Shown here: in pieces, positions 44,133 through 53,062 of the stretch
How positions within the stretch are numbered: the stretch's first letter is position 1
How the letters are laid out: the number at the start of each line of letters is the position of its first letter
Assembly: GCF_007678255.1 (NCBI RefSeq)
Contig: NZ_VEED01000013.1
Location: 73,649-137,648, forward strand
Length of the DNA: 64,000 bases
Reading direction: 5' to 3'
DNA from: Bacillus sp. X1(2014)
GTDB lineage: Bacteria; Bacillota; Bacilli; Bacillales_B; DSM-18226
Made by a program: the position numbers and the translations under genes
Notes under the pieces: model-generated
What the model saw: only the letters and a program-made list of their open reading frames with translations
What the model was told of the DNA's origin: nothing
Database searches by the model: none

Positions 44133-45359
44133 ATGCTCTTGGGATTTCGAATTTTATTTTTTCTAATATTAATCAGTTTAAATATATCGACAGTTGTCAG
44201 TGCAGAAACTCCGCTCATTGCTGCATTTATCCGTGACCATCAGCTATGGATCAAAAAGGGAGATCAAGAATTACAAATCACTAAAAATCGATATGTGTAT
44301 TCTCAGAAATGGTCATATGATGGCAGGTTTATTGGTTATATTGATGGCGATGAAAAAGGTGAAAAATCTAATCTATTTATTTATGATACGAAGGAAAAGG
44401 GAAGCTACCAGCCTTACGTAAGAGTGGTAACCTCTGACTTTAAATGGTCGCCGAACAAAAATCAGCTGGCTTACAATGACCAAGGTTTATTAAACGTGAC
44501 AAAAACAAAGAATGGCCGCCCGCAGGGGTTTGAAAATGTTTCATTAGGGGTTAGTGGTTTTGAGTGGTTTCCGAATGGGAAGGAATTTATCGTTGCCTCA
44601 CAATCCAAATTGCGTCCTACTGGTTGGGGACCCATCCCACTTTATCGGATTCCCGTAGATGCCAATCTCGCGAAAGAAAAAATGAAGCATTTTTATACCA
44701 TTCAAACAAAAGAACCTGACTTATTTGCGATTGATGCTGATTATTTTAAGTGGAGCTCAGACGGGAAGTGGGTTAGCTTTTTAGCAACTCCAACCGCGTC
44801 TTGGTCGATGGATAGCAATACTTTATGTGTTTTAACCTCTAAAGGAGAAAACTTTCAAGCCGTAGGTAAAATGTTAGGATTCAGAGATTGGTTCAAGTGG
44901 GCTCCATCTGCCAATCAATTAGCCTATATTTCAGGAGAAGGAAGATTTTTTGTTGAAAACAAGAAAACCACCATTGCCGAAATGCCGACCTCAAAGCAAC
45001 AACAAAAGGAATACACACCAAAAGGTTTTGTAGATCTAGACTTGGAATGGTTCTCACCAGATAAAGTGATTGTCGCTCGTGCAAAGGAGAACAAGGAGTG
45101 GAAGGAAGGACCTGTTCCAACCATGTTTACAACACTTTATGCGATCAATATTAAAACAGAGAAACAAAAACAAATCTCATTTCCGAAGAAGAATGAACTG
45201 GATGAACTTCCTCAAGTTGTGGGTTCCTATCTTACTTGGGTTCGAAAGAAGGGAAATGGATCTAAAGGTGATGTCTGGGTGAAGGATGGTTTAAATGGTA
45301 AAGAGCATATATGGCTAAAGAATGTTGATGGTGCTCCAGTCTTTTTTACTCCGAATTGA
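44133..45359 (+). CDS. Secreted TolB-like beta-propeller protein
   Basis: A 408-residue protein with a signal peptide (residues ~1-24, ending VVSAE). The rest carries repeated blade motifs of the WD40/TolB type: YSQKWSYDGRFIGYIDGD, DFKWSPNKNQLAY, GFEWFPNGKEFIVAS, YFKWSSDGKWVSFLA and WFKWAPSANQLAYISG. It should be an exported six- or seven-bladed propeller. No enzymatic motif is visible, so it may bind a ligand or another protein. GGAGGG precedes the TTG/ATG start region. Confidence 0.78.
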   Translation: MLLGFRILFFLILISLNISTVVSAETPLIAAFIRDHQLWIKKGDQELQITKNRYVYSQKWSYDGRFIGYIDGDEKGEKSNLFIYDTKEKGSYQPYVRVVTSDFKWSPNKNQLAYNDQGLLNVTKTKNGRPQGFENVSLGVSGFEWFPNGKEFIVASQSKLRPTGWGPIPLYRIPVDANLAKEKMKHFYTIQTKEPDLFAIDADYFKWSSDGKWVSFLATPTASWSMDSNTLCVLTSKGENFQAVGKMLGFRDWFKWAPSANQLAYISGEGRFFVENKKTTIAEMPTSKQQQKEYTPKGFVDLDLEWFSPDKVIVARAKENKEWKEGPVPTMFTTLYAINIKTEKQKQISFPKKNELDELPQVVGSYLTWVRKKGNGSKGDVWVKDGLNGKEHIWLKNVDGAPVFFTPN

Positions 45360-45473
45360 AATGGTTTGCAGAATGGATTTGTCAAGCGCGGAGATTTATT
45401 GATGATCGTTTTTCTGGTATGATTTCTTTGGAATGTTATCTTTTAATCAAATCTTGGGAAGTGTGTTTTTACT

Positions 45474-46226
45474 ATGAATACGCCAGATGAACTTGCAATG
45501 GGTGATGTTAATTTGAAGGTATTAGACCATTCTGCTCTTTCTCAAAACATTCATTCATTTTTATATCGTTTAGATAATAATGGGGAATCACGCTTGCCGC
45601 AACGTGCCTATCTTGCAACCCGGCATGCCATACGACAATTGCAGCTCCCTCCAGGACAAACCATATTAGAGAGGGAGATGGCTGATATTTTGGGTATGAG
45701 TAGAACTCCAGTACGTGAAGCTCTTGTGCGTTTAGAGATGGAGGGATGGGTTAAGCTCATACCGCGTCGTGGGTTTATTGTGGCACCGATTGTAGCGGAC
45801 GATCTCCAACATATTTATGAAGTGGTAGAAGCACTTGATGGAATTGCTGGCAGCCTGGCTGCCAAGCGTGCGACAAGTGAGGAATTGGACAAACTTGATC
45901 ATTTGATAGAGGAGCAGGAAAAAGCACTAGAAAAGGAAAATCTGATTGCGTGGACTGACCTTGATGAACAATTTCATCAACTCATTGTGGATATAGCCCG
46001 AAATCCCCGTCTAAGGGGAGTGATGGATAGTCAATCTGATCAATTATATCGTGCTAGATTATTTACGATAAAGCTTCGGCCAAAACCAACACGTTCCATA
46101 ATGGACCACAAGGCCATTGTTGCTGTTATGAGGGCAGCAGAACCGGATGCTGCACGATCTATGTTACAATCCCATCGGTTTAGGGCCCGCAATGAAATAT
46201 TACAAATTATCCGGTCGATGCCTTAA
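45474..46226 (+). CDS. GntR-family regulator, FadR subfamily
   Basis: A 250-residue regulator. The winged helix (ILEREMADILGMSRTPVREA, LVRLEMEGWVKLIPRRGFIV) sits at about 60-110, after an unusually long ~35-residue N-terminal arm. The FCD ligand domain follows (DLDEQFHQLIVDIARNPRL and a late DHKAIVAVMRAAEPDAAR), with His ligands for a metal that helps bind carboxylate effectors. It is convergent with the FAH-ttdBA genes, and GntR-like operators lie upstream of ttdA. It likely senses tartrate or a related acid. Confidence 0.88.
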   Translation: MNTPDELAMGDVNLKVLDHSALSQNIHSFLYRLDNNGESRLPQRAYLATRHAIRQLQLPPGQTILEREMADILGMSRTPVREALVRLEMEGWVKLIPRRGFIVAPIVADDLQHIYEVVEALDGIAGSLAAKRATSEELDKLDHLIEEQEKALEKENLIAWTDLDEQFHQLIVDIARNPRLRGVMDSQSDQLYRARLFTIKLRPKPTRSIMDHKAIVAVMRAAEPDAARSMLQSHRFRARNEILQIIRSMP

Positions 46227-46240
46227 TTAATGAAAAAAAG

Positions 46241-46274
46241 GCTGCAGTGATTTAGAAGAAATCTGCTGCAGCCC
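46241..46274. terminator. Bidirectional terminator
   Basis: GGCTGCAG pairs with CTGCAGCC around an 18-base loop whose ATTT/AAAT ends extend the stem, between convergent genes. Confidence 0.75.
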
Positions 46275-46288
46275 TGGATTAGAAAATG

Positions 46289-47092
46289 CTATATGACATA
46301 ATTACATAGTTTTCCGATATTTTCTACTTCAACAGAAACAACATCACCTGACTTCATCGGACAACTGCCAGAAGGAGAACCAGTAGCCAATACATCACCT
46401 GGCTCCAGTGTCATAACTTGTGATATCCAACTGATAAGGTAAGGAATGGAAAATGACATCTGATTCGTATTACCATCCTGTACGACTTTTCCGTTTAAGG
46501 TTGTAACTATTTGCAAATTAGTTGGATCTATCCCCGTCACGATACACGGACCTAAAGGACCAAAAGTGTCAAACCCCTTGCCGCGTGTAAACTGGGGATC
46601 TGTCTTTGTTAGATCTCTAGCTGTTACATCATTAAATATCGTACAGCCAAAAACATAATCCAATGCTTCTTCTTCTTTTATATTTTTCCCACGCTTCCCA
46701 ATAACAAGTGCCACTTCTCCTTCCAATTCAACCTGCTTGGTTAAATCACTTGAAGGAAGAATGATTTCCCCTTGATCTGGAATCAAGGAAGATGCCGGCT
46801 TTAAAAACAAAAACGGTTCTTTGAGATTGGCCTTACCTCCAGTTTCTTTTGCATGTGCAGCATAGGTCCAGCCGAAATTAACCATCTTTGAGGGGGCTAC
46901 AGGCTCTAGAATTTTCACATCACTATATTTAACTCTTACACCGTCAAATTTTAGTTCATTGTTTAGAATTTCCGTGAAAGTACTAGACAATTGTGAAATT
47001 TCATCATCCTCAACAATTCCGTAAAATACTTCATCGCTATCATTCTGATAGCGGACTATCGTTTGCGTTTTTTGTAGTACCTGCATTACCAT
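46289..47092 (-). CDS. Fumarylacetoacetate-hydrolase-family enzyme
   Basis: A 267-residue FAH-fold protein. The metal site is visible as the ELEGEVALVIG pair of Glu (about 119-129) and the following IFNDVTARDLT with its Asp; KGFDTFGPLGPCIV and PGDVLATGSPSG are also diagnostic. Family members hydrolyse, isomerise or decarboxylate oxo-acids, and one branch (FAHD1-like) decarboxylates oxaloacetate. Tartrate dehydratase makes oxaloacetate, so an oxaloacetate decarboxylase role is a good guess. It lies 57 bp after ttdB, on the same strand. Confidence 0.9.
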   Translation of the reverse strand: MVMQVLQKTQTIVRYQNDSDEVFYGIVEDDEISQLSSTFTEILNNELKFDGVRVKYSDVKILEPVAPSKMVNFGWTYAAHAKETGGKANLKEPFLFLKPASSLIPDQGEIILPSSDLTKQVELEGEVALVIGKRGKNIKEEEALDYVFGCTIFNDVTARDLTKTDPQFTRGKGFDTFGPLGPCIVTGIDPTNLQIVTTLNGKVVQDGNTNQMSFSIPYLISWISQVMTLEPGDVLATGSPSGSCPMKSGDVVSVEVENIGKLCNYVI

Positions 47093-47148
47093 ACCACACC
47101 AACTCCATCTAGATAAAATATCGAAAAGATTTCATGTTATAGAAAAAT

Positions 47149-47760
47149 TTATTTGATGAATCTTACCTGTTGGCTGATTAACTCAATTTGTTCGTCCTTC
47201 TTTTTATTGAACTCCACCTTATTTTCCTCAAAGACGTTATTTCCTTCTGCATCAATGGAAACAATCAGAGGACCGAACTCATTCACTTCACAGACCCAAA
47301 GAGATTCGGGCATTCCGAGGTCTTTCCAGTGTACTTCTTTAATTTCATCAACCTTTGTTGCCGCAAAAACGGCATTTCCGGCTGGAAAAACGAGGTGCAG
47401 TGCTTTATGAGTCTTGCATCCTTCTTCAGTGTTCTTCCCCATTCCACCTTTTCCAACAATGAGTTTCACACCTGTTTCTTCGATAAATTCCTTTTCAAAC
47501 TTTTCCATTCTCATACTGGTTGTGGGGCCAATAGAGACAATCTCGTATTGTTCATTTCCGAGGTCTCTAACAATCGGACCAGCATGGAAAATAGCTTTAC
47601 CCCTAAGGTCTACAGGTAATGGAATTTTTTCTTCAATAAGCCTTCTATGGGCAACATCCCTGCAAGTAACAATTGTACCGGTTAGGTAGATAATGTCTCC
47701 AATTCGGATATCTTTAAGATCTTCATCTTTTATAGGTGTTGTTAATACTTTCTTACTCAT
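47149..47760 (-). CDS. ttdB: L(+)-tartrate dehydratase beta subunit
   Basis: A 203-residue protein that follows E. coli TtdB almost throughout: [69 protein letters not shown] and [20 protein letters not shown]. It is the C-terminal (swivel) half of a class-I fumarase-type Fe-S hydro-lyase. It overlaps ttdA by four bases (ATGA), so both subunits are made together. Substrate could still be a related diacid. Confidence 0.9.
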   Translation of the reverse strand: MSKKVLTTPIKDEDLKDIRIGDIIYLTGTIVTCRDVAHRRLIEEKIPLPVDLRGKAIFHAGPIVRDLGNEQYEIVSIGPTTSMRMEKFEKEFIEETGVKLIVGKGGMGKNTEEGCKTHKALHLVFPAGNAVFAATKVDEIKEVHWKDLGMPESLWVCEVNEFGPLIVSIDAEGNNVFEENKVEFNKKKDEQIELISQQVRFIK

Positions 47761-48668
47761 AGTGTTACCCCCTCGTGAGTACTAATTTCATAGTTCAAAT
47801 TACTATCAAATGTGATCTTTCCTCTTCTATGGGACCAGCATCCGGTATTAACTGCCACTCCAATAGTAGAAGGATGTCTTGCTGTATTGACAACGTTTAC
47901 ACCCATGACAGATTTAGAACCCTTAAGTCCTTGAGGTCCAAGGCCAATCGCATTAATTCCATCCTCAAGAAGTCTTTCCATCTTTGCAGCGTTTTCATTT
48001 TCATTTTGACTTCCAACAGGTCTCATAAGGGCTAATTTTGAATTTAATGCTGCTGTTTCAACAGAAGTACCGACGCCAACACCTACAAGAAGTGGAGGGC
48101 AGGCATTAAGTCCATAACTTGTCATGCGATCAAGAACAAACTTTACTACGCCTTCATAGCCTTCGCCGGGCATTAGAACCGTTGCCACTCCAGGAAGGGT
48201 ACATCCGCCTCCTGCCATATAAGTGTAGATCTCCACTTTGTCACTGTCTTCTTCAATCTCCCAGAAGATACTTGGTGAACCGTTCCCGATATTCTTTCCT
48301 GTATTATATTCATCGAATGTCTCTACCGAGTTGTGACGCAAAGGTGTTTCTTTGGTTGACTGAAAGACACTATTTCTTAGAATACTTTCTAATTGGCCAA
48401 TCAAAGGGAAGTTCTCTCCACACTTTACAAAAAACTGAAGTACGCCTGTGTCCTGACATGAAGGCCTCTTTAACTCAAAGGCAAGCTTCTGGTTATCAAA
48501 CATAGTTTTATAGATGATTTTTGCAAGAGGATTGTCTTCCCCTTCGCTCAGCTCTTTCAGCTTATTTTCCACATCATCTGGAAGTTTGTAGCTGACAAGG
48601 GATATAAACTTTGACATCAGATTCGTCATCTTTTCTTTTTGTTGTACTTTTTCCATTATAGTGTTCAT
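47757..48668 (-). CDS. ttdA: L(+)-tartrate dehydratase alpha subunit
   Basis: A 303-residue protein, the same length as E. coli TtdA and similar along its whole length. The Fe-S cluster Cys residues appear in RPSCQDTG (~76-83), AGGGCTLPG (~161) and [10 protein letters not shown] (~278), with LRHNSVE and [20 protein letters not shown] between. The enzyme removes water from tartrate to give oxaloacetate using a [4Fe-4S] cluster. AAGGAGAG precedes the ATG. It is the first gene of the ttdA-ttdB-FAH operon. Confidence 0.9.
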   Translation of the reverse strand: MNTIMEKVQQKEKMTNLMSKFISLVSYKLPDDVENKLKELSEGEDNPLAKIIYKTMFDNQKLAFELKRPSCQDTGVLQFFVKCGENFPLIGQLESILRNSVFQSTKETPLRHNSVETFDEYNTGKNIGNGSPSIFWEIEEDSDKVEIYTYMAGGGCTLPGVATVLMPGEGYEGVVKFVLDRMTSYGLNACPPLLVGVGVGTSVETAALNSKLALMRPVGSQNENENAAKMERLLEDGINAIGLGPQGLKGSKSVMGVNVVNTARHPSTIGVAVNTGCWSHRRGKITFDSNLNYEISTHEGVTL

Positions 48669-48747
48669 AATAACTCTCCTTTTTATGGTTAGTTCGTAAC
48701 CCAGTTAGTTAAGTGATTGTGTGACTGACTTTATGTGTTAATTATTA

Positions 48748-48765
48748 ATTAATGTATACATTAAT
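48748..48765. promoter_or_regulatory. Putative GntR operator, ttdA side
   Basis: ATTAATGTATACATTAAT is a perfect 18 bp palindrome centred on GTATAC, the core common to many FadR-subfamily sites. It lies 80 bp upstream of ttdA. Confidence 0.65.
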
Positions 48766-48905
48766 GTCAATGGGTTTTTAAAAAATAAGATTGGTAGTTT
48801 GACATTATTGACTTAAGAACCCTTTAATTTATTGTTTTTTAATTGTGTACTTTTTGTGTCTGTTGATATATAGGTAAATGGAATTAAAAATAAAATATTG
48901 ACACC

Positions 48906-48917
48906 AATGTATACGTT
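48906..48917. promoter_or_regulatory. Putative GntR operator, MFS side
   Basis: AATGTATACGTT repeats the core of the site at 48748 with one change. Two sites ~155 bp apart would let one dimer pair control both directions, possibly by looping. Confidence 0.5.
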
Positions 48918-48987
48918 AAGTAATAATTGCTGTAAGGGTTTTCACCTGAAATAATGAATCGAACATGAAAAAGAAGGAGGTTAACGA

Positions 48988-49029
48988 ATGTCAGGTAACC
49001 ATATTTTTCGTATAGAAACTATCCCGTGA
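48988..49029 (+). CDS. Possible 13-residue leader peptide
   Basis: A short frame MSGNHIFRIETIP starts 8 bp after a perfect AAGGAGG and ends at a TGA inside a stem-loop. Such a strong ribosome binding site without a long gene suggests a leader peptide controlling the MFS gene 145 bp on, or the cut-off start of a lost gene. Confidence 0.35.
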   Translation: MSGNHIFRIETIP

Positions 49030-49061
49030 AACTGCTAGGGTGATAGTAGGAGAGAGTTTCT
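49014..49061 (+). promoter_or_regulatory. Leader hairpin before the MFS gene
   Basis: AGAAACT pairs with AGTTTCT, and inside it TATCCC can pair with GGGTGATA. The 5-prime arm overlaps the last codons of the 13-residue frame, so ribosome movement would change folding. No U tract follows, so it is not a simple terminator. Confidence 0.4.
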
Positions 49062-49174
49062 AATAGATCAATCTGATGAATTATCAAAATATTAATTAAT
49101 GACTGAATATTGATTTTTGAAAATAATGGCGTTCGCAATAGGTTGGAATTGATATTTTTTTAGGGGGGAATTTT

Positions 49175-50521
49175 GTGAGTGTTAATATGCAAGAATTGAA
49201 AGCGATTACTAAAAAAACCAATGTACGCTATTTGACTTTGGCTATATTATTTATCACGACCGCAGTTAACTATATTGACCGATCGGCGCTAAGTGTAGCT
49301 GCCCCTGTAATGAACAAAGATCTGCGATTGGATGCGGTGTCATTGGGAATTGCCTTCTCTGCATTCAACTGGGCCTATGCCTTTCTACAAATCCCAGGCG
49401 GGTGGTTATTGGATCGATTTGGGGCCCGTGTTGTGTATGGAGTTGGGTTGTTTGTCTGGTCATTATTTACTTTTTTTCAAGGATGGGTTAGTGGATTCCT
49501 CATGTTATTCATTCTAAGATTTGTTGTAGGGGTTGCAGAAGCTCCATCATTTCCTGGCAATAGCAGATTGACTGCCATGTGGTTTCCTCAGAATGAACGA
49601 GGCAGGGCAGTATCCGTGTATAATTCTGCTCAGTTTTTTGGAATTGCGTTGTTTACACCGGTAATGGCCTGGCTTTTACAGAGTTACAGCTGGCATGTGG
49701 TTTTTTATGTTGCAGGGCTGGCTGGGATTGTAGTGTCGGTGTTTTGGTTTAAGCATATCCATGAGCCGAAAAAACACCCAAAAGCAAACCAGGCCGAAAT
49801 TGACTATATCCTTGAAGGCGGCGGTTTGGCAAATGCAGGGGATAAACCGATCAAAATCAGATGGGCACATGTAAAACTGCTGTTGACCAACCGACAAATG
49901 ATCGGAATCTATATTGCGCAATTTTGCCTCAATACTATTCTTTGGTTCTTCTTAACCTGGTTCCCTACCTACCTTGTTCAAGAAAAACATATGTCCATGC
50001 TCAAGGTTGGATTTATGGCCTCCATCCCATATTTAGGGGCCTTTTTAGGAGGAATTGTTGGCGGATATTTATCGGATTACTTGTTAAAGCACGGGAAGTC
50101 CCTTGGTGCAGCACGTAAAACCCCGATTATCATCGGATTCCTTTTTTCGAGTGTGGTTGTTTTGGCGAACTATACATCATCTGCAGCGCTCATCATGCTA
50201 ATCATGTCGGTTTCTTTTTTCGCCAAAGGGATGGCTGGAGGAACCTGGGCGCTTATTGGTGATATGTCCCCAAAGGAACTCATTGGACTCAACGGTGGAA
50301 TCTTTAATACATCAGGCAACTTGGCCGGCATCGTGATTCCGATCGTAGTTGGATATATTTTGAGTACAACACATTCCTTTAGTGCCGCCTTATTCTTTAT
50401 TGGGGCAGTATTGTTAATCGGAGCATTATCTTACATCTTCATCGTTAACAAAGTTGAACGTATTGAATTACCCCCTGAGTTGCAAGAGGAAAAGCAACCT
50501 TTATTAAAAGTACAAGCCTAA
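49175..50521 (+). CDS. MFS importer, anion:cation symporter (ACS) family
   Basis: A 448-residue, 12-helix transporter of the glucarate/galactonate type: NYIDRSALSVAAPVMNKDL after TM1, FNWAYAFLQIPGGWLLDRFG (family motif), GVAEAPSFPGNSRLTAMWFP and a cytosolic loop near residue 205. Such carriers import sugar acids and other hydroxy-dicarboxylates with protons. Divergence from ttdAB suggests tartrate or a close relative as the substrate. Starts at GTG 49175 after AGGGGGGAA. Confidence 0.9.
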   Translation: MSVNMQELKAITKKTNVRYLTLAILFITTAVNYIDRSALSVAAPVMNKDLRLDAVSLGIAFSAFNWAYAFLQIPGGWLLDRFGARVVYGVGLFVWSLFTFFQGWVSGFLMLFILRFVVGVAEAPSFPGNSRLTAMWFPQNERGRAVSVYNSAQFFGIALFTPVMAWLLQSYSWHVVFYVAGLAGIVVSVFWFKHIHEPKKHPKANQAEIDYILEGGGLANAGDKPIKIRWAHVKLLLTNRQMIGIYIAQFCLNTILWFFLTWFPTYLVQEKHMSMLKVGFMASIPYLGAFLGGIVGGYLSDYLLKHGKSLGAARKTPIIIGFLFSSVVVLANYTSSAALIMLIMSVSFFAKGMAGGTWALIGDMSPKELIGLNGGIFNTSGNLAGIVIPIVVGYILSTTHSFSAALFFIGAVLLIGALSYIFIVNKVERIELPPELQEEKQPLLKVQA

Positions 50522-50567
50522 GGAAATTTCTGTAATTATAAAAAGCTTGGATACTATTTTACAAATG

Positions 50568-50612
50568 AAGAAAAACCCGATCTTCCTACTAAGGAAATCG
50601 GGTTTTTTCTTC
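50568..50612 (+). terminator. Terminator of the MFS gene
   Basis: GAAGAAAAACCCGAT pairs with ATCGGGTTTTTTCTTC around a 14-base loop. Confidence 0.85.
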
Positions 50613-50784
50613 TATATTTTGAATCCTCGTGGTCCCACTTAGGAAGAAATTTCAATAAAAAACCTTGTGGAAAGACTTCTCACTTCTCAATACCTTTTAA
50701 ATAATTTAAAATTGTCATATAATAATAGTAGAAATATTAATATTAAATATTTTTTTATATTATGAAATAGAAATACTTTTGAGA

Positions 50785-50843
50785 CAGAAAAGGTGTGTGA
50801 TTAGGTCGCGCATTACCTTGGTGTAACACCTGCATCTTTTCTG
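50785..50843 (+). promoter_or_regulatory. Structured mqo leader
   Basis: CAGAAAAG pairs with CTTTTCTG, and inside it AGGT elements (50791, 50802) pair with ACCT elements (50828, 50815), giving a long interrupted stem 30 bp before the mqo start. It matches no riboswitch I can name. Confidence 0.4.
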
Positions 50844-50872
50844 CCAAATTTCAGGGGATAAGGTGGGTTAAA

Positions 50873-52375
50873 ATGAACTACGGAGAAACAAAAACAGACG
50901 TCATTTTAATTGGTGCCGGAATCATGAGTGCGACTATTGGGACACTCTTGAAAGAATTAGTACCAGAATGGGAAATTACTGTGTATGAGAAACTCGAAAA
51001 CGCAGGTGAGGAAAGCTCTAACGAATGGAACAATGCGGGAACAGGGCATGCTGCACTTTGTGAACTAAACTACACAGTTGAAAAACCAGATGGATCTTTA
51101 GATATTAGTAAAGCGATAAAAATTAATGAACAGTTTCAGGTTTCTATGCAATTTTGGTCTTATTTAGTAAAAAGCAAGCTGATCGATAATCCACAGGACT
51201 TTATCAAACGCTTGCCGCATATGAGCTTAGTACAAGGGGAAGAAAATCTAGCCTTTTTAAAGAAACGATTTGAAGCGCTGTCAAAAAATCCTTTATTCCA
51301 GGGAATGGAATTCTCTGATGATCATGAAAAACTGATCGAATGGATTCCACTGATCATGGAAGGCCGTACATTGAATGAACCGATAGCGGCAACAAAAATT
51401 GACTCAGGAACAGATGTCAACTTTGGTGCATTAACACGCATGTTGTTTGAACACTTAGAGACTAAAAATGTCCAGATAAATTATAATCATAGTGTAAACG
51501 GTATCAAACGTACTAACGACGGCCTATGGGAATTGAAAGTGCAGAATCAATTTAGTGGTACAGTCAAACGCCATACGGCAAAATTTGTCTTTATCGGAGG
51601 CGGCGGAGGAAGCCTGCATTTACTGCAAAAATCGGGTATTCCTGAAGGAAAACATGTCGGAGGATTCCCAGTAAGCGGGCTATTCATGGTATGTAACAAT
51701 CCAGAAGTTGTAGAACAGCATCATGCAAAAGTATACGGCAAAGCTAAAGTTGGTGCTCCGCCAATGTCTGTTCCGCATCTTGACACAAGATTTATCGATA
51801 ATAAAAAATCACTGCTTTTTGGACCATTTGCCGGTTTCACACCAAAGTTCTTAAAAACCGGTTCAAATATGGATTTAATCACTTCTGTCAAACCGAATAA
51901 TGTTTTGACTATGTTGTCTGCAGGTGCAAAAGAGATGTCACTAACAAAATACCTGATTCAACAAGTGATGTTAACGAAAGAACAACGTATGGAAGAGTTA
52001 CGAGAGTTTATCCCGAATGCTAAAACTGAGGATTGGGATATAGTAGTAGCGGGCCAACGTGTACAAGTTATCAAAGATACGGAAGCAGGCGGAAAAGGAA
52101 CACTGCAATTTGGTACGGAAGTGATTACTGCCGCTGATGGCTCAATCGCAGCGTTACTAGGTGCTTCTCCTGGCGCCTCCACTGCCGTTCATGTAATGCT
52201 TGAGGTAATCAAAAAATGCTTCCCTGAACATATCAAAGAGTGGGAAGCGAAAATCAAAGAAATGATCCCTTCGTATGGGAAATCACTGATGGAAAACCCT
52301 GAGCTGCTGCATGAAATTCATACTTCAACAGAGCGGACACTTGGACTAAGTGAAAAAGAGCTTGCATTTAGTTAA
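50873..52375 (+). CDS. mqo: Malate:quinone oxidoreductase
   Basis: A 500-residue FAD enzyme of normal Mqo length. It has the FAD dinucleotide loop [13 protein letters not shown], the block [34 protein letters not shown], and the C-terminal [17 protein letters not shown]. It oxidises malate to oxaloacetate and passes electrons to quinone on the inner face of the membrane. Oxaloacetate is also the product of the tartrate dehydratase upstream, so the two gene sets meet at one metabolite. AAGGTGGG precedes the ATG. Confidence 0.97.
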   Translation: MNYGETKTDVILIGAGIMSATIGTLLKELVPEWEITVYEKLENAGEESSNEWNNAGTGHAALCELNYTVEKPDGSLDISKAIKINEQFQVSMQFWSYLVKSKLIDNPQDFIKRLPHMSLVQGEENLAFLKKRFEALSKNPLFQGMEFSDDHEKLIEWIPLIMEGRTLNEPIAATKIDSGTDVNFGALTRMLFEHLETKNVQINYNHSVNGIKRTNDGLWELKVQNQFSGTVKRHTAKFVFIGGGGGSLHLLQKSGIPEGKHVGGFPVSGLFMVCNNPEVVEQHHAKVYGKAKVGAPPMSVPHLDTRFIDNKKSLLFGPFAGFTPKFLKTGSNMDLITSVKPNNVLTMLSAGAKEMSLTKYLIQQVMLTKEQRMEELREFIPNAKTEDWDIVVAGQRVQVIKDTEAGGKGTLQFGTEVITAADGSIAALLGASPGASTAVHVMLEVIKKCFPEHIKEWEAKIKEMIPSYGKSLMENPELLHEIHTSTERTLGLSEKELAFS

Positions 52376-52410
52376 TTCTTAGGAAGCAGAAATCAGTTTA
52401 TAGAAGTAGA

Positions 52411-52438
52411 AAAAACGCCGATTGGCGTTTTTTTTTTT
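52411..52438 (+). terminator. Terminator of mqo
   Basis: AAAAACGCC pairs with GGCGTTTTT and continues into a T10 tract. Confidence 0.85.
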
Positions 52439-52525
52439 AGGTTACTTTTTCCTTTCCAAAAACTATTATTTTAAAAACTTTATCCATGAGTGCATCGTCT
52501 ATTATTTAAGGAAGGAGGAATAGAC

Positions 52526-53062
52526 GTGGAAGAACTAACATTGGGAGTATTAGAAACAGAAGATAAAGAATTACTTATTGATGAAATTATGACCAGGTAT
52601 GGACAGGAAGTCCTCCAGCTGGTTTTTTCATATGTAAATAATCGCGCCATCGCAGAAGACTTAACGCAGGATATATTTGTTAAGTGTTATAAAGGACTTC
52701 ATACATATAGCGGCAAATCGAAGCTACGAACTTGGTTGTGGAGGATTGCCATCAATCATTGCAAGGATTTTCTGAAAAGCTGGTACAACAACAATGTCGT
52801 CATAACAGAGGATGAACCCTTAAATAACACGACGAAAAAAGAAATGATCGAACAAGCGGTCATTCAAAGACAAGAGGATGATCAATTGATTGCTGCGATC
52901 ATGCTCCTTCCTATTAAATATCGGGAAGTCATCTATCTCTTTTATTACGAGGAGTTGCCCATTAAAGAAATTGCCGTAGTAACAGACGTGGGCGCTAACA
53001 CCGTTAAAACCAGGCTCAGACGAGCAAAAGAACTTCTGAAAGAACGATTGGAGGATATATAA
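52526..53062 (+). CDS. ECF-type sigma factor of the SEDS operon
   Basis: From GTG 52526 (AAGGAAGGAGG upstream) the product is 178 aa. Region 2 (about 20-90) includes VNNRAIAEDLTQDIFVKCYK and KLRTWLWRIAINHCKDFLKS; region 4 (about 120-175) has LLPIKYREVIYLFYYEELPI and VGANTVKTRLRRAKELLKER. No classical membrane anti-sigma gene follows. The stop overlaps the next start by one base (TAATG), so a PadR-like protein is made in step with it and may be the partner. Confidence 0.92.
   Translation: MEELTLGVLETEDKELLIDEIMTRYGQEVLQLVFSYVNNRAIAEDLTQDIFVKCYKGLHTYSGKSKLRTWLWRIAINHCKDFLKSWYNNNVVITEDEPLNNTTKKEMIEQAVIQRQEDDQLIAAIMLLPIKYREVIYLFYYEELPIKEIAVVTDVGANTVKTRLRRAKELLKERLEDI

Larger units (their letters stand above)
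48669..49174. other. Divergent control region, ttdA and MFS importer
   Basis: About 500 bp of AT-rich DNA with promoters for both directions. It holds two GntR-like operators and, on the MFS side, a 13-codon open frame plus a hairpin (48988-49061). No larger gene fits. Confidence 0.6.
50522..50872. other. Intergenic region between MFS and mqo genes
   Basis: About 350 bp with the MFS terminator (50568-50612), an AT-rich promoter stretch (50700-50775) and a structured leader (50785-50843). No other gene seen. Confidence 0.55.

Noticed and set aside
52490..52525. Earlier ATG for the sigma factor of the SEDS operon
   Set aside because: Using it would place AAGGAAGGAGG inside the gene. The GTG at 52526 is correctly spaced from it.
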